Under the pieces are notes generated by a model that was not told where the DNA came from, did not search any database, and was given only the letters and a program-made list of their open reading frames with translations. Source: Gemmatimonadota bacterium (lineage in GTDB: Bacteria; Gemmatimonadota; Gemmatimonadetes; Longimicrobiales; Gaopeijiaceae). From it: DNA of 64,000 nt. Shown piece after piece: positions 38,896 to 49,590 of the stretch; the stretch's first letter is position 1; each line of letters opens with the position of its first letter. A program made the translations under genes and the position numbers. The stretch is from the NCBI GenBank assembly GCA_022822325.1, contig JAJEBW010000045.1, positions 20,338 through 84,337 on the forward strand, read 5' to 3'.

Positions 38896-40167
38896 CTACG
38901 CTTCCTTCCGTTGCGCTTCCGGACGGAGGACCAGGAGGGGCGGGACGCGACCGCGGGCGCACTCCGGAGGCACCACCACCTCCCGCACATCGTTGCGGGA
39001 AGGCAACTCGAACATCACATCGCGCATGATTCGCTCCATGACCGCCCGCAGCCCTCTCGCCCCCGTGCCGCGCCGCATCGTCCGCCGCGCAATCTCGCGG
39101 AGCGCGCCCGGATCGAAGGTCAGGCCGATCCCCTCAAGCTCGAACATCGCCTCGTACTGCTTCACCAGCGCATTGCGGGGCTCCTGCAGGATGCGCACCA
39201 GCGAGTCCTCGTCGAGCTCCTCCAGCGCCACCATCACCGGCAGCCGCCCCACCAGCTCGGGTATCAGCCCGTAGCGCTGCAGATCCGCCGGTTCGAGCCA
39301 GTCGAGCGGATTGACCTTGTCGTCGCCGGGGCCGGGTCCGTTGCGGTTGTTGCCGTCGTCCTTCGCGACCTCGTTGCCGAAGCCGATCGCGCGCTTGCCC
39401 AGCCGGTGTTCCACGATTCTCTCCAGGCCCTCGAAGGCTCCTCCGCAGATGAAGAGAATGTTCGTGGTGTCGATCTGGATGTACTCCTGCTGCGGGTGCT
39501 TGCGCCCCCCCTGGGGTGGAGCGTTGGCCACCGTTCCCTCGAGGATCTTGAGGAGCGCCTGCTGCACCCCTTCGCCAGAGACGTCGCGGGTGATGGAGGG
39601 ATTCTCCGACTTGCGCGCCACCTTGTCGAGCTCGTCGATGTATACGATTCCGCGTTCGCAATCGGCGATGTTGAAGTCGCTGGCCTGCAGGAGCCGGACC
39701 AGAATGTTCTCGACGTCCTCGCCCACATAGCCGGCCTCGGTGAGCGTGGTCGCGTCGGCGATCGTGAAGGGAACCTGGAGAACGCGCGCCAGAGTCTGCG
39801 CCAGAAGCGTCTTGCCGACCCCCGTGGGACCCACCAGCAACACATTCGACTTGTCGATCTCGACCCCGCCGAGCTTGTCGCCCTCGTGGACGCGCTTGTA
39901 GTGATTGTAGACCGCAACCGCAAGCGATCGCTTCGCCTCCTCCTGTCCGATCACGTATTCGTCAAGGACCGCCTTGATCTCGGCCGGCTTGAGGGTCGTC
40001 GCCGGCGCCGCCCGGGTTTCGCGTTCCTCCTCCTCGGCGAGGATCTCGTTGCAGAGCAGAACGCACTCGTCGCAGATGTAGACCGAGGGGCCGGAAATGA
40101 ACTTCCGAACCGCCTCCTTGGACTTTCCGCAGAAGCTGCAGCGAAGGTGATTGTCAGCGGGCGACAT
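38896..40167 (-). CDS. clpX: ATP-dependent Clp protease ATP-binding subunit ClpX
   Basis: 423 residues. The N-terminal C4 zinc-binding domain (CSFCGKS...CDEC) recruits substrates and adaptors. Walker A GPTGVGKT, Walker B YIDELDK, the pore loop GYVGEDVEN and an IGF-type loop for ClpP docking (AIGFGNEV) are present. It unfolds proteins for ClpP. The start at 40167 follows AAAGGAG and overlaps clpP by 14 nt, ensuring co-expression. Confidence 0.96.
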   Translation of the reverse strand: MSPADNHLRCSFCGKSKEAVRKFISGPSVYICDECVLLCNEILAEEEERETRAAPATTLKPAEIKAVLDEYVIGQEEAKRSLAVAVYNHYKRVHEGDKLGGVEIDKSNVLLVGPTGVGKTLLAQTLARVLQVPFTIADATTLTEAGYVGEDVENILVRLLQASDFNIADCERGIVYIDELDKVARKSENPSITRDVSGEGVQQALLKILEGTVANAPPQGGRKHPQQEYIQIDTTNILFICGGAFEGLERIVEHRLGKRAIGFGNEVAKDDGNNRNGPGPGDDKVNPLDWLEPADLQRYGLIPELVGRLPVMVALEELDEDSLVRILQEPRNALVKQYEAMFELEGIGLTFDPGALREIARRTMRRGTGARGLRAVMERIMRDVMFELPSRNDVREVVVPPECARGRVPPLLVLRPEAQRKEA

Positions 40168-40786
40168 GGGGGTTCTCCTTTCCGCGGGCCGCCGCGATCT
40201 CGTTCTCCCTCTCCAGCACCCGGTCGACGAGTCCGTAGGCCACCGCCTCCTCGGCGCTCATCCAGCGGTCGCGGTCCACATCGGCGTTGATTCGCTCGAC
40301 CGATTGCCCGGTGGTGGCGGCCAGAATCGCGTTGAGACGTTCGCGCGTGCCCAGAACCTCGCGCGCGGCGATCTCGATGTCGGCGGCGGTGCCCCGGTAC
40401 CCCGACGACGGCTGGTGAAGCATGACCCGCGCATTGGGCAGGACATTGCGCTTCCCGCGGGCCCCGGCCGAAAGGAGAAGGGCTCCCATCGAGGCGGCCA
40501 TTCCCACGCAATAGGTCGCCACCGAGGCGCGCAGATGGTTGATCGTGTCGTAGAGGGCCAGACCGGCGTAGACGCTTCCGCCGGGCGAGTTTATGTAGAG
40601 ATGAATGTCGCGTTCGGGGTCGTCGGCGTCGAGGAAGAGCATCTGGGCCACGACGATGTTCGCGACCTGGTCGTTGACCTCGGTGCCCAGAAAGACGATC
40701 CGGTCCATGAGCAGGCGGCTGAAGATGTCGTAGCTGCGTTCGCCGCGGTTCGTTCGTTCGATGACATAGGGGGGATAGGTTGACAC
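40154..40786 (-). CDS. clpP: ATP-dependent Clp protease proteolytic subunit ClpP
   Basis: 210 residues. Serine-protease triad Ser99 (GMAASMG), His124 (MLHQPSSG) and Asp169 or Asp171 (ADVDRD). [13 protein letters not shown] is typical. Start is GTG at 40786 with GGAGAC upstream, 4 nt after the tig stop. With ClpX it forms the ClpXP protease. Confidence 0.95.
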   Translation of the reverse strand: MSTYPPYVIERTNRGERSYDIFSRLLMDRIVFLGTEVNDQVANIVVAQMLFLDADDPERDIHLYINSPGGSVYAGLALYDTINHLRASVATYCVGMAASMGALLLSAGARGKRNVLPNARVMLHQPSSGYRGTAADIEIAAREVLGTRERLNAILAATTGQSVERINADVDRDRWMSAEEAVAYGLVDRVLERENEIAAARGKENPHVAR

Positions 40787-40790
40787 GCGT

Positions 40791-42098
40791 CTAGTCTCCG
40801 GTCGGGTGTATTCCGGTCGGCGGGCCTTCCGTCGCGGCCGGAGCCGCCTGCGTGATCCGGGACTTCTCCTTGAGGAATCCGAAGAGCCGGTCGTCGGTGA
40901 TCCGGCTCCAGATCCGTTCCAGATCCCCGGATCGCTTCATTTGCGCCCGCATCGCGGAGGGTGATTCGCCGGCCCGCTCGGCGATCGCGCGAACCACCTC
41001 CTCCACCTTGCTCTTCGGTGCGCGCAGCTCGTGCTCGTCGAGAATCCTCTCAATGAGAAGATCCTGGCGGAGAGCGTGCTCCGCGGCGGGGCGGAGGCCC
41101 TTGCGCAGCTTTTCCTCCGCGCCGGGTTCCAATTCCCTGGAGTTGTCCGCAAAGATCCGGTCCAGGCGCTCGTCGACCAGCGCGTCGGGCACATCGAAGG
41201 GGTTGGCTTCCACGACCAGATCGACGAGACGCCGCCGCAGCTCCTGCTCGGCCCGCGCCTCGGCCTCGTGCGCCAGCTTCGCTCCCAGGAAGGCGCGCAA
41301 ACTCTCGAGGTCGTCGGCATCGGAGACCGTCCGCGCGAAGTCGTCGTCCAGCGGCGGGAGCGCCGCCACGCGCCTCGACGCCAACTCGATCAGAAGGCGG
41401 TGCCGCGTCCCGGCGCGTTCGGGGTCGGGGTGATCGTCGGGGAAGGCAACGTCGAACTCCCCCGCTTCCCCAGGCTCAAGGGTCCGAATCGCCCGCTCGA
41501 TCCCGGGCAACGCCTGATCCTCGCCGAGGAGCAGGTCGTATTCGCGGACCTCGGAGTTGGCGCCGTCGTCCTCGGTCAGCGCGGCCACCCGCACCGAGAC
41601 GGAATCCCCGTCCACCGGCTTTCCCTCCTCGACCGTCCGCCACGTTGCATTCCTCCGCCGAATGTCGTCGACAAGCTCGTCGAGAGCGCCCGCCGGAACC
41701 TCGGCGGCCGGCTGTTCAACCTGGAAGCCCCCCAGTCGCTCCAGCGGGATCTCGGGCAGCGCCTCGAAGGTTGCGTTGAAGGTGAGAGCGGTGGCCTCGT
41801 CCTCGCCCGCATTCAGATCGTTCAGATGGACCTGCGAAACCGGGGTCAGCCCCTCGGCGGCAATCGCTTCTTCGCTCGCCTCGCTGGCGACGCGCTTGCA
41901 GGTCTCGTCAAAGATCTCGCGTCCGTACTGGCGCATCACGACGCCCGCCGGGATGCGGCCCTTGCGGAACCCCTTGAGCCGGACCCGTCCCATGAACTCC
42001 GCGACGACGCGGTCCCGCACCGCGGCGAAGTACTCGCTCGGCACCTCCACATCGATTCTGAAGCGGCAGCGCTCGCCCCGGGTGGCGGTGAAGCGCAC
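40791..42098 (-). CDS. tig: Trigger factor
   Basis: 435 residues from GTG 42098. Ribosome-bound chaperone: N-terminal ribosome-binding domain with the [12 protein letters not shown] signature (G-F-R-x-G-x-x-P), a PPIase-like middle domain (about 155-235) and a helical C-terminal arm. The start is uncertain: another in-frame GTG lies at 42134 and neither has a strong ribosome site; the frame further upstream runs through tRNA-Leu and cannot be coding. It heads the tig-clpP-clpX-lon series, a widely conserved order. Confidence 0.9.
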   Translation of the reverse strand: MRFTATRGERCRFRIDVEVPSEYFAAVRDRVVAEFMGRVRLKGFRKGRIPAGVVMRQYGREIFDETCKRVASEASEEAIAAEGLTPVSQVHLNDLNAGEDEATALTFNATFEALPEIPLERLGGFQVEQPAAEVPAGALDELVDDIRRRNATWRTVEEGKPVDGDSVSVRVAALTEDDGANSEVREYDLLLGEDQALPGIERAIRTLEPGEAGEFDVAFPDDHPDPERAGTRHRLLIELASRRVAALPPLDDDFARTVSDADDLESLRAFLGAKLAHEAEARAEQELRRRLVDLVVEANPFDVPDALVDERLDRIFADNSRELEPGAEEKLRKGLRPAAEHALRQDLLIERILDEHELRAPKSKVEEVVRAIAERAGESPSAMRAQMKRSGDLERIWSRITDDRLFGFLKEKSRITQAAPAATEGPPTGIHPTGD

Positions 42099-42146
42099 CG
42101 CGCCGGGACCCCGGTCCCGCGCCGGCCGGCTCACCGGGCGGGTCCG

Positions 42147-42232
<86 letters not shown>

Positions 42233-42343
42233 TCCTGATCCATGAACAAAACCGCGCCCCGGGAGAGTTCCCGGCGGAATCCCTCCGCCGCGGGGCCCAA
42301 GGGGCAAATCGCAAAAGTAAGGTAACCCCTGCCGGGAATTGCG

Positions 42344-42383
42344 AAGGCCGCTGCGCCGCGAGGAATCGCGGCGCAGCGGCCTT
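42344..42383 (-). terminator. Perfect 18-bp hairpin downstream of degP
   Basis: Arms at 42344-42361 and 42366-42383 are perfect inverted repeats (AAGGCCGCTGCGCCGCGA and its complement) around a 4-nt loop GGAA. It begins 22 nt after the degP stop. There is no U-tract, only CCTT at the end of the stem. It is a strong candidate transcription end for degP and insulates the tRNA-Leu/tig unit. Confidence 0.75.
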
Positions 42384-42405
42384 CTGGCCCGAAAAGCGGG
42401 CGTCC

Positions 42406-43953
42406 CTACCTTGGAACGCGAATCGCGTAGAGTCTGGATTGCCACACGGGCGGATCGGAGGGCGTCGGGCTCGGTTGCGGACAGGTGGCCGTCACCCCGA
42501 CCACCTCTCCGGCGCCCACCGCGTCCAGGGCGTCGCGCAGATCGTCTTCGTCTTCCACCGGGGCGTCGCCGACCTCGGTGATCACGCACCGCTGCCTGAT
42601 TCCCCGTCGTTCGGCCGGTCCATTCGGCTGAAGCTCGGCCACCGCCACCCCGCCGGCGCTCGGAAGCCGGAGCTGCTCGGCCAACTCCGGGGTGACCTCG
42701 ACCACATCGACGATCCCGATCTTGTCGGCCGTTCGGGAGAACCGCGCAGGCGCCCGCGCCACCTCGTCGGCCACCGGCAGCTCTCGCAGCTCGACCGTGA
42801 CCTCGCGCGCCCGGCCCTCGCGGTAAATGCTGATCCGCGCCCGGTCCCCCGGCGACCTCAGCGCGATCTTGTGCTGGAGATCGTTGCCGGAACGCACCCG
42901 TTCCCCATCCACCTCGCGAATCACGTCGTTCATACGGATGCCCGCGTCCTCGGCCGCCGCCCCCCGCGTCACGTCCCTCACGATCGCGCCCCCCACATCG
43001 GGCAGATCCTGGAGCTCGGCCATCTCCATGTCGATCGTCTCCACGCTGACGCCGAGGTAGGCTCTGCGGACCCGGCCGTAGGCGATCAGGTCGTCCATCA
43101 CCCGGTGCGCCAGATCGATCGGAATCGCGAAGCCATAGCCCTGGTACACGCCGGTGCGGCTCACGATCGCGGAGTTGATTCCGATCACCTGGCCGCGCAG
43201 ATTGACCATCGGTCCCCCGGAGTTCCCCGAGTTGATGACCGCGTCGGTCTGAATGTAGTCCTCGATGGCACGGCCCCGGTCCTCCTGCTCAAGGGTCTGG
43301 TTGATCAGGTTGAGGGAACGCCCGACCGCCGAGACGATCCCGGCGGTGACGGTGTAGTCGAGGCTGGCGCTGCCGGTCAGCCCCGGATTGCCGATCGCGA
43401 GAACCCATTCCCCCACCCGCACCTCCGCCGACGACCCCAGCGCGGCCACCGGAAGATTCGCGCCGTCCTCGATCCGGATGACGGCGATGTCGGTCGTGGG
43501 GTCGGTCCCGACGATCTCGGCCGCGAAGTTGCGCCCGTCGAGCAGCCAGACGGTGATCTCCTCGGCGTCTTCGACCACATGGTTGTTCGTCAGCACATAG
43601 CCGTCCTCGGAGAGGATGAAGCCGCTGCCCCCGCTGATCCGCGGCGCATCGGCGCGGGGCGCGCGGAAGAACTCCCTGATCTCGTCGGAGAGCTGGTCGC
43701 GGCCCGCCCTTTGCCGGGTAGCCCGGATCCGCACGACGGCGGGAGTCACCGCGTCGGCGACGGCCACGAAGGCCTCGCTCAGCGTCAGCGCGGGCTGCAC
43801 CGCCGCGTCGGCCACCGGCGGCGCGGTCTGCAACGTCGGGGGACTGTGGGCGGGGCGGGGCGGGTCGAACCGGGAGGCGATTCCCAGCCCGGCCAAAAAG
43901 GATGCCGCCACGGAGATGGCGACCCCGGCCTTCACTCGCAGTGGATCGTACAT
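42406..43953 (-). CDS. degP: HtrA/DegP-family periplasmic serine protease with two PDZ domains
   Basis: 515 residues. An N-terminal hydrophobic segment (about 9-26) is a signal anchor. The trypsin-like domain has the triad His (TNNHVV), Asp (TTDIAVI) and Ser (GNSGGPMV). Two PDZ domains follow (about 275-370 and 395-480). It degrades or refolds misfolded envelope proteins. The ATG at 43953 has GGGAGGG upstream. It lies 171 bp after dnaK with a strong hairpin between, so it probably has its own transcription start. Confidence 0.92.
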   Translation of the reverse strand: MYDPLRVKAGVAISVAASFLAGLGIASRFDPPRPAHSPPTLQTAPPVADAAVQPALTLSEAFVAVADAVTPAVVRIRATRQRAGRDQLSDEIREFFRAPRADAPRISGGSGFILSEDGYVLTNNHVVEDAEEITVWLLDGRNFAAEIVGTDPTTDIAVIRIEDGANLPVAALGSSAEVRVGEWVLAIGNPGLTGSASLDYTVTAGIVSAVGRSLNLINQTLEQEDRGRAIEDYIQTDAVINSGNSGGPMVNLRGQVIGINSAIVSRTGVYQGYGFAIPIDLAHRVMDDLIAYGRVRRAYLGVSVETIDMEMAELQDLPDVGGAIVRDVTRGAAAEDAGIRMNDVIREVDGERVRSGNDLQHKIALRSPGDRARISIYREGRAREVTVELRELPVADEVARAPARFSRTADKIGIVDVVEVTPELAEQLRLPSAGGVAVAELQPNGPAERRGIRQRCVITEVGDAPVEDEDDLRDALDAVGAGEVVGVTATCPQPSPTPSDPPVWQSRLYAIRVPR

Positions 43954-44038
43954 CGATGTTATCCCTCCCTGTTTGATTCGTGGTTTCTCCTCGGGCGATG
44001 CGCCGCTCTCCCGGCTGCGGCCGAACAAGGTACGATGC

Positions 44039-44070
44039 GAAGCGGGGCGGCAAGGTTGCCGCCCCGCTTC
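44039..44070 (-). terminator. Perfect 15-bp hairpin downstream of dnaK
   Basis: GAAGCGGGGCGGCAA (44039-44053) and TTGCCGCCCCGCTTC (44056-44070) are exact inverted repeats with almost no loop, so the tip probably opens to 4 nt. It begins 55 nt after the dnaK stop. As with the degP hairpin, no U-run follows. Confidence 0.7.
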
Positions 44071-44124
44071 CCGTCATGCCCGATGTCCCGCGCGCGCTCG
44101 CCCCGGGACGATGCCGATGGGCGG

Positions 44125-46068
44125 CTACCGGTCGCGCCGGTCGTCCACGATCTCGTAGTCGGCCTCCATCACATCGTCCTCGGATCCCGCCGCGTCGTCG
44201 TCCTCCGCGGGCTGCCCGGCCTGCTCGTCGTCCGCCTCCGCGGGGCTTCCCCCGGCCTCGGCCGCCTGCGCCTGGTACATCTCCGTGCCCGCCTGGGTGA
44301 AGGCCTGCATGAGGGCGTCGCGGGCCTCGTTGATCGCGGCGGTGTCGCCATTCTTCAGCGCCTCGCGCCCGCGCTCCAGCGCCTCGTCCAGCCGCTCGCG
44401 GGTGGCTTCGGAGACCTTGTCGCCCCACTCGCCGGTGTCCTTCTCGACCTGGTAGATCAGCGCGTCCAGGTTGTTGCGCGCCTCCACCTCCTCGCGCCGC
44501 TTCTCGTCCTCTTCCTTGTGAACCTCCGCATCGCGCACCATCCGGTCGATCTCGGCGTCGCTCAGCCCGCCCGAGGCCTCGATCCGCACCTTCTGTTCCT
44601 TGCCGGTCGCGCGATCCTTCGCCGTCACATGCAGGATGCCGTTGGCGTCGATGTCGAAGGTGACCTCGACCTGCGGGATCCCCCGCGGCGCGGGCGGAAT
44701 GCCGGTCAACTGGAACTTGCCGATCGTCCGGTTGTCGATCGCCATCTTGCGCTCGCCCTGGAGCACATGGATCTCGACCGTGGTCTGCATGTTCTCGGCG
44801 GTCGAGAAGACCTCCATCTTGCGCGTCGGAATCGTGGTGTTGCGGGCAATCAGCGTCGTCATCACCCCGCCCAGCGTCTCGATTCCCAGCGACAGCGGGG
44901 AAACGTCGAGAAGGAGCACGTCCTTCACGTCGCCCGCCAGGACGCCGCCCTGAATCGCCGCGCCCACGGCCACGACCTCGTCGGGATTCACCCCGCGGTG
45001 CGGCTCCCGCCCGAAGAACTCCTCCACAACCTGCTGGATCTTCGGAATCCGGGTCGAGCCGCCCACCAGAACCACCTCGTCGATCTCCTCCCGGTCGAGC
45101 CCGGCGTCATCCAGCGCCTTGCGCATCGGCGGGATCGTGCGCTGGATCAGGTGCTCCGCCAACTGCTCGAACCTGGCTCGCGACAGCGTGTAGTTGAGGT
45201 GCTTCGGGCCCTCCTGGGTCGCCGTGATGAAGGGCAGGTTGATGTCGGTCGAGGAGGTGGAGGAGAGCTCCATCTTGGCCTTCTCGGCGGCCTCCTTGAG
45301 ACGCTGCAGCGCCATCGAGTCGCGCGACAGATCGATCCCCTGGTCCCGCCTGAACTCGCCGACGAGCCAGTCGATGAGGACCTGGTCGAAGTCGTCGCCC
45401 CCGAGATGGGTGTCGCCGTTGGTCGCCTTCACCTCGAAGACGCCGTCGCCGATCTCCAGGATCGAGATGTCGTAGGTGCCGCCGCCAAGGTCGAAGACCG
45501 CGATCTTCTCGTCCTTCTTCTTGTCCAGACCGTAGGCGAGCGCGGCCGCGGTGGGCTCGTTGATGATTCGCTTGACCTCGAGGCCCGCGATCTTGCCCGC
45601 GTCCTTGGTGGCCTGCCGCTGCGCGTCGTTGAAGTAGGCCGGAACGGTGATGACCGCTTCGCTCACCGAGGCGCCCAGATAATCCTCGGCCGTCTGGCGC
45701 ATCTTCTGGAGGATGACCGCCGAGATCTCGGGCGGGGTGTAGCTCTTGCCGGCGTTGGGCAGGTTGACGACGACGCGGTCGCTTCCGTCGCGCGCCACCG
45801 CGTAGGGAACGCGCTTGCGCTCGGCCTCCATCTCCGAGTGGCGCATGCCCATGAAGCGCTTGATCGAGAAGATGGTGTTCTCGGGGTTGGTGATCGCCTG
45901 CCGCCGCGCGACCTGGCCCACGAGCCGTTCCTGGTCCTTGGCGAAGGCGATGACCGAGGGGGTGGTGCGGCCGCCCTCGGAGTTGGGGATGACGGTGGGC
46001 TCGCCGCCCTCCATGACGGCGACCACGGAGTTGGTGGTGCCCAGGTCGATGCCGATGATCTTGCTCAT
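44125..46068 (-). CDS. dnaK: Molecular chaperone DnaK (Hsp70)
   Basis: 647 residues. It starts [20 protein letters not shown], with the ATPase signatures [16 protein letters not shown] and [14 protein letters not shown], a substrate-binding domain and an acidic tail ending [13 protein letters not shown]. The start at 46068 has AAAGGAAA upstream; the frame remains open into the nupC gene, which is an artefact. grpE and dnaJ are not next to it, and no CIRCE repeat is visible in the 367-bp upstream region. Confidence 0.97.
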   Translation of the reverse strand: MSKIIGIDLGTTNSVVAVMEGGEPTVIPNSEGGRTTPSVIAFAKDQERLVGQVARRQAITNPENTIFSIKRFMGMRHSEMEAERKRVPYAVARDGSDRVVVNLPNAGKSYTPPEISAVILQKMRQTAEDYLGASVSEAVITVPAYFNDAQRQATKDAGKIAGLEVKRIINEPTAAALAYGLDKKKDEKIAVFDLGGGTYDISILEIGDGVFEVKATNGDTHLGGDDFDQVLIDWLVGEFRRDQGIDLSRDSMALQRLKEAAEKAKMELSSTSSTDINLPFITATQEGPKHLNYTLSRARFEQLAEHLIQRTIPPMRKALDDAGLDREEIDEVVLVGGSTRIPKIQQVVEEFFGREPHRGVNPDEVVAVGAAIQGGVLAGDVKDVLLLDVSPLSLGIETLGGVMTTLIARNTTIPTRKMEVFSTAENMQTTVEIHVLQGERKMAIDNRTIGKFQLTGIPPAPRGIPQVEVTFDIDANGILHVTAKDRATGKEQKVRIEASGGLSDAEIDRMVRDAEVHKEEDEKRREEVEARNNLDALIYQVEKDTGEWGDKVSEATRERLDEALERGREALKNGDTAAINEARDALMQAFTQAGTEMYQAQAAEAGGSPAEADDEQAGQPAEDDDAAGSEDDVMEADYEIVDDRRDR

Positions 46069-46435
46069 TCGACGGATTTCCTTTCCCGCCGCGGCGTCTG
46101 GCCGGCGGTTGGTGTGGGGACTGGTCGGGGATGGACGCGGCGTCCGGATCGGTCCGCGCAAACTCGCGGGTGGGCTAGCAAGAGGCGTGCCGGAACCTCC
46201 CGCGCGATCCGGGAGTCCGATCCGCCGCATTGGCCGGATGCGGGGATCGGCGCGCCGCCCGGACCGCTGGTCCCGAAGCCACGCCCCCCGGCCTCGGCCA
46301 ATCTGGCCGGACGGTCGTCGGGAAGAGATATTGGTTGCGGCGATCGGGCGGGGCGCGGGGGTATCTTCTCCTCCGACCCGGTCCTTGCCTCCGACCGATC
46401 CAGCCTCCCTCCGATCCAGCGGGGTCCCCTGATCC
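46069..46435. other. 367-bp divergent intergenic region between dnaK and nupC
   Basis: It should hold the promoters of dnaK (leftwards) and nupC (rightwards). I found no CIRCE operator and no clear heat-shock promoter. A small hairpin (CTCCCG/CGGGAG, 46197-46215) and an AT-richer patch at 46325-46335 near a TATCTT (46362-46367) are the only structures seen. Confidence 0.5.
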
Positions 46436-47839
46436 ATGCAGCTTGCCGCCGATGCCGCCGCCCTGACCGGCGCGATCTCCGCCTCCGCCGCCCCCATGGC
46501 CGAGACGCTCCTCCAGGAACCGGGGGGCGCCGGCGACATGGCTGCGCGACTGCGCGGGCTTCTGGGCGTCCTTCTCCTCACGGCCTCGGCCTGGGCGATC
46601 AGCGTCAACCGGCGGCGGATTCCCTGGCGGGTGGTGATCTGGGGACTGGTCCTTCAGTTCGTCTTTGCGCTCGTGATCCTGCGCACGCCGCTGGGAGAGG
46701 GGATCTTCGCCGCCGCCAACGACGCGATCCTGGCCGCGGTCGGCTTCACCCTGGAGGGCGCTCGCTTCCTCTTCGGCGATCTCGTGTGGAACAATCTTCC
46801 GGTGGGAACGGGCGAGCCCGGCAACGGCGGCTTCGTGGAGGAGGGTCGCATGGTGGCCCGCTCCGGCGCCTTCGTCGCCTTCAACGTCCTGCCCACGATC
46901 ATCTTCTTCGCCTCGGTGATGACGGTGCTCTATCATCTCGGCGTCATGCAGCGGGTGGTCGGGGGGATTGCGTGGCTGATGCAGCGGACCATGGGGACCA
47001 GCGGCGCGGAGACCCTTTCGGCGGCCGGCAACATCTTCGTGGGACAGACGGAGGCGCCGCTGCTGGTCAAGCCCTTCGTCGACCGCATGACCCGCTCCGA
47101 GCTGATGGCGGTGATGACGGGCGGCTTCGCCACGGTCGCCGGCGGGGTGATGGCGGCCTATGCGGGCATGCTCTCCGGGCACTTTCCCGACATCGCCGGG
47201 CATCTGATGGCGGCTTCGGTCATGTCCGCTCCGGCGGCGCTGGTGGTGGCCAAGCTGATGATTCCCGAGGTGGAGCGGGCCGAAACCGCCGGAGGGGTCG
47301 AGGCGCCGGTCGAGCGGCCCGACGTGAATGTGATCGAGGCCGCGGCGCGGGGGGCTAGCGAGGGGCTGACGCTGGCGCTCAATGTCGGCGCGATGCTGCT
47401 GGCGTTCCTGGCCATCATCGCCCTCCTGAACGGGGTGCTGGGTTGGGCGGGGGGACTGGTGGGGGTGGAAGGACTCTCGCTGGAGGCGATCCTGGGGTGG
47501 CTGCTGGGTCCGGTCGCCTGGATCATGGGGGTTCCCTGGGAGGATGCCCGTCTCGTGGGTTCGCTGATGGGACTCAAGACGGTGGCCACCGAGTTCGTCG
47601 CCTATCTGGGGCTGGCCGAGGCGATGGCCGGCGGAGAGCTCACGGAGCGGGGCGCGCGCATCACCGCGTACGCGCTCTCGGGTTTCGCCAACTTTTCGTC
47701 GATCGCCATCCAGATCGGGGGAATCGGGGGAATCGCTCCAGACCGCCGCCGCGACCTGGCGCAACTGGGGCTCCGCGCGATGATCGGGGGAGCGCTCGCC
47801 GCCTTCATGACGGCGGCCATCGCGGGGGTGCTGATCTGA
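46436..47839 (+). CDS. nupC: Concentrative nucleoside transporter (CNT/NupC family)
   Basis: 467 residues with about ten hydrophobic segments. The CNT signatures are clear: [17 protein letters not shown] (about 200-216), [16 protein letters not shown] (about 225-240) and, near the C-terminus, [11 protein letters not shown] and [19 protein letters not shown]. It imports nucleosides with H+ or Na+. The next gene encodes a purine nucleoside phosphorylase one base after the stop, so the pair forms a nucleoside uptake and salvage operon. The N-terminal ~35 residues are longer than usual. Confidence 0.92.
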   Translation: MQLAADAAALTGAISASAAPMAETLLQEPGGAGDMAARLRGLLGVLLLTASAWAISVNRRRIPWRVVIWGLVLQFVFALVILRTPLGEGIFAAANDAILAAVGFTLEGARFLFGDLVWNNLPVGTGEPGNGGFVEEGRMVARSGAFVAFNVLPTIIFFASVMTVLYHLGVMQRVVGGIAWLMQRTMGTSGAETLSAAGNIFVGQTEAPLLVKPFVDRMTRSELMAVMTGGFATVAGGVMAAYAGMLSGHFPDIAGHLMAASVMSAPAALVVAKLMIPEVERAETAGGVEAPVERPDVNVIEAAARGASEGLTLALNVGAMLLAFLAIIALLNGVLGWAGGLVGVEGLSLEAILGWLLGPVAWIMGVPWEDARLVGSLMGLKTVATEFVAYLGLAEAMAGGELTERGARITAYALSGFANFSSIAIQIGGIGGIAPDRRRDLAQLGLRAMIGGALAAFMTAAIAGVLI

Positions 47840-47840
47840 G

Positions 47841-48752
47841 GTGACGGGATCGATCGGAGAGGTTGGGCCGGAGATGACGGGCACAGGCACGGTGCGGCTC
47901 CCCGGAGACGACGCCTCCGTGGCCGAGTGCGCCCGCATTCTGCGCGAGCGGGGCGGTCTGCGGCCGCGGGTGCACCTGGTCCTGGGATCCGGTCTGGGAA
48001 CGCTGTCCGCGCGCGTGGAGGATCCGGTCGAAGTTCCCTTCGGCGAGCTTCCCGGCCTTCCGGCGGCCACCGTCGCGGGACATGCCGGCGCATTCCTGAT
48101 GGGAGGGCTCGGGGGGGTTCCCGTTCTGGTCCAGTCGGGACGCTTTCATTACTACGAGGGGCACGGAGCGGCGACGGTGCTCGCCCCGGTGCGGGTGGGC
48201 CGCGCCCTGGGGGCCCGGATCGTGGCGCTCACCAACGCGGCCGGGGGAATTCGATCCGATCTGGTCCCGGGGTCGCTGATGCTGATCGACGACCACATCG
48301 GCGCCCTCTTTCGCGCTCCCCTGGCGGGGCCTCTCCGGCGCGGCGAGGAGCGCTTCCCCGACATGAGCCGCCCCTACAGTCGATCGCTGTGCACGCTGGC
48401 CGAGTCGGTGGCGCGGGAGCTGCGCATCCGGCTGCCCCGGGGCATCTACGCCGCCGTGCATGGTCCCGCCTTCGAGACCCCCGCCGAGATCCTGGCGCTT
48501 CGGGCCGCCGGCGCCGACGCCGTGGGAATGTCGACCGTTCCGGAAGCGGTGGCTGCGCGCGCCGGCGGCCAGCGGGTCGTCGCCTTCTCGCTCATCACGA
48601 ACCGCGCGGCGGGCCTCGGCATGGAATCGCTTGACCATGCCGAGGTGCTGCGCTACGGCGAGGAGGCCGGTTCGTCGCTTGGGAGACTGCTCGAGACGAT
48701 GGTCTCCAAGCTCCCCCCTCCGCGCACCCGGCCCGGGATTTCGGCGAAGTGA
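47841..48752 (+). CDS. Purine nucleoside phosphorylase (class I, trimeric type)
   Basis: 303 residues. It splits purine nucleosides with phosphate. Signatures: LGSGLG (48-53, phosphate), GRFHYYEGH, LTNAAGGI, GPAFETPAEI and GMSTVPEAVAA, plus the base-binding Asn in ITNRAAG. The GTG at 47841 is one base after the nupC stop; an ATG at 47874 is an alternative giving a more typical length. The last 100 bp overlap the 3' end of thiD on the other strand. Confidence 0.92.
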   Translation: MTGSIGEVGPEMTGTGTVRLPGDDASVAECARILRERGGLRPRVHLVLGSGLGTLSARVEDPVEVPFGELPGLPAATVAGHAGAFLMGGLGGVPVLVQSGRFHYYEGHGAATVLAPVRVGRALGARIVALTNAAGGIRSDLVPGSLMLIDDHIGALFRAPLAGPLRRGEERFPDMSRPYSRSLCTLAESVARELRIRLPRGIYAAVHGPAFETPAEILALRAAGADAVGMSTVPEAVAARAGGQRVVAFSLITNRAAGLGMESLDHAEVLRYGEEAGSSLGRLLETMVSKLPPPRTRPGISAK

Positions 48753-49534
48753 TCGAGGGGACCGCGCCCCGTCCCCAGCCCCGGCGCCCTCGCGATCGCG
48801 GTCCGCACCCACCGCACCGCCCCGGCCACCGTCTCTTCCATGCGCCCGCCCGCGGCCAGCCCGGCGGCGATCGCGGCGCTGAGGGTGCATCCGGTTCCAT
48901 GGGTGTGTTCGGTCCGGATCCGGCGTCCGCGCAGAATCCGGACGCCCCGCGCATCCAGGTAGAGATCGACCACCTCGTCGCCGGGAAGGTGACCGCCCTT
49001 GACCAGCGCGGCGCCCGCTCCGGCCTCGACCAGGGCCCGCGCGGCTTCCTCCATCCCCTCGGCGCCATTGCGGCGCACACCGGTGAGGAGCCGCGCCTCC
49101 GGCCAGTTCGGGGTGACGATCGCGGCCAGCGGCACCAGCTCCTCGCGGATCGACTCCACCGCCGCGGGCTCCAGGAGCCGGTCGCCGCTCGTCGCCACCA
49201 TCACCGGATCCAGCACATAGCGCCGAAGCCCGTGCGCGCGCACCGCCTCCGCCACGGTTCGCGCGATCTCGCGGTTGGCGAGCATCCCCGACTTCACCGC
49301 CGCCACCGGAAGGTCGGCGGTCACGCTCCGGATCTGCGCCCGCACCAGCGCGGTTGGCAGCGCTTCCACCGCCTGCACCCCCACCGTGTTCTGGGCGGTC
49401 ACCGCGGTCACCGCCGACGCGCCAAAGACGCGCCACTGGTGGAAGGTCTTGAGGTCGGCCTGAATCCCGGCCCCGCCGCCGCTGTCGCTGCCGGCGATGG
49501 TGAGCGCGACGGGAGGGGGTGCGTTCGGCTTCAT
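48653..49534 (-). CDS. thiD: Hydroxymethylpyrimidine/phosphomethylpyrimidine kinase
   Basis: 293 residues. It phosphorylates HMP and HMP-P for thiamine synthesis. Ribokinase-fold motifs: ALTIAGSDSGGGAGIQADLKTF (10-31), DPVMVATSGD, TPNWPEA and the catalytic HGTGCTLSAAIAAGLAAG. It is about 25 residues longer than typical; the extra C-terminus is the stretch that overlaps the purine nucleoside phosphorylase gene. No other thi genes are nearby. Confidence 0.92.
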   Translation of the reverse strand: MKPNAPPPVALTIAGSDSGGGAGIQADLKTFHQWRVFGASAVTAVTAQNTVGVQAVEALPTALVRAQIRSVTADLPVAAVKSGMLANREIARTVAEAVRAHGLRRYVLDPVMVATSGDRLLEPAAVESIREELVPLAAIVTPNWPEARLLTGVRRNGAEGMEEAARALVEAGAGAALVKGGHLPGDEVVDLYLDARGVRILRGRRIRTEHTHGTGCTLSAAIAAGLAAGGRMEETVAGAVRWVRTAIARAPGLGTGRGPLDHFAEIPGRVRGGGSLETIVSSSLPSDEPASSP

Positions 49535-49590
49535 CGGATTCCGGCTCCGTCGAATTCGGTTCGGCCCGTTCCCCCGCCGGGAGCGGAGGG

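Noticed and set aside
46069..46435. CIRCE or sigma-32 heat-shock element upstream of dnaK
   Set aside because: No TTAGCACTC/GAGTGCTAA pair was found. CTAGCA near 46176 is an isolated half-match and no CTTGAA/CCCAT pair is spaced correctly.
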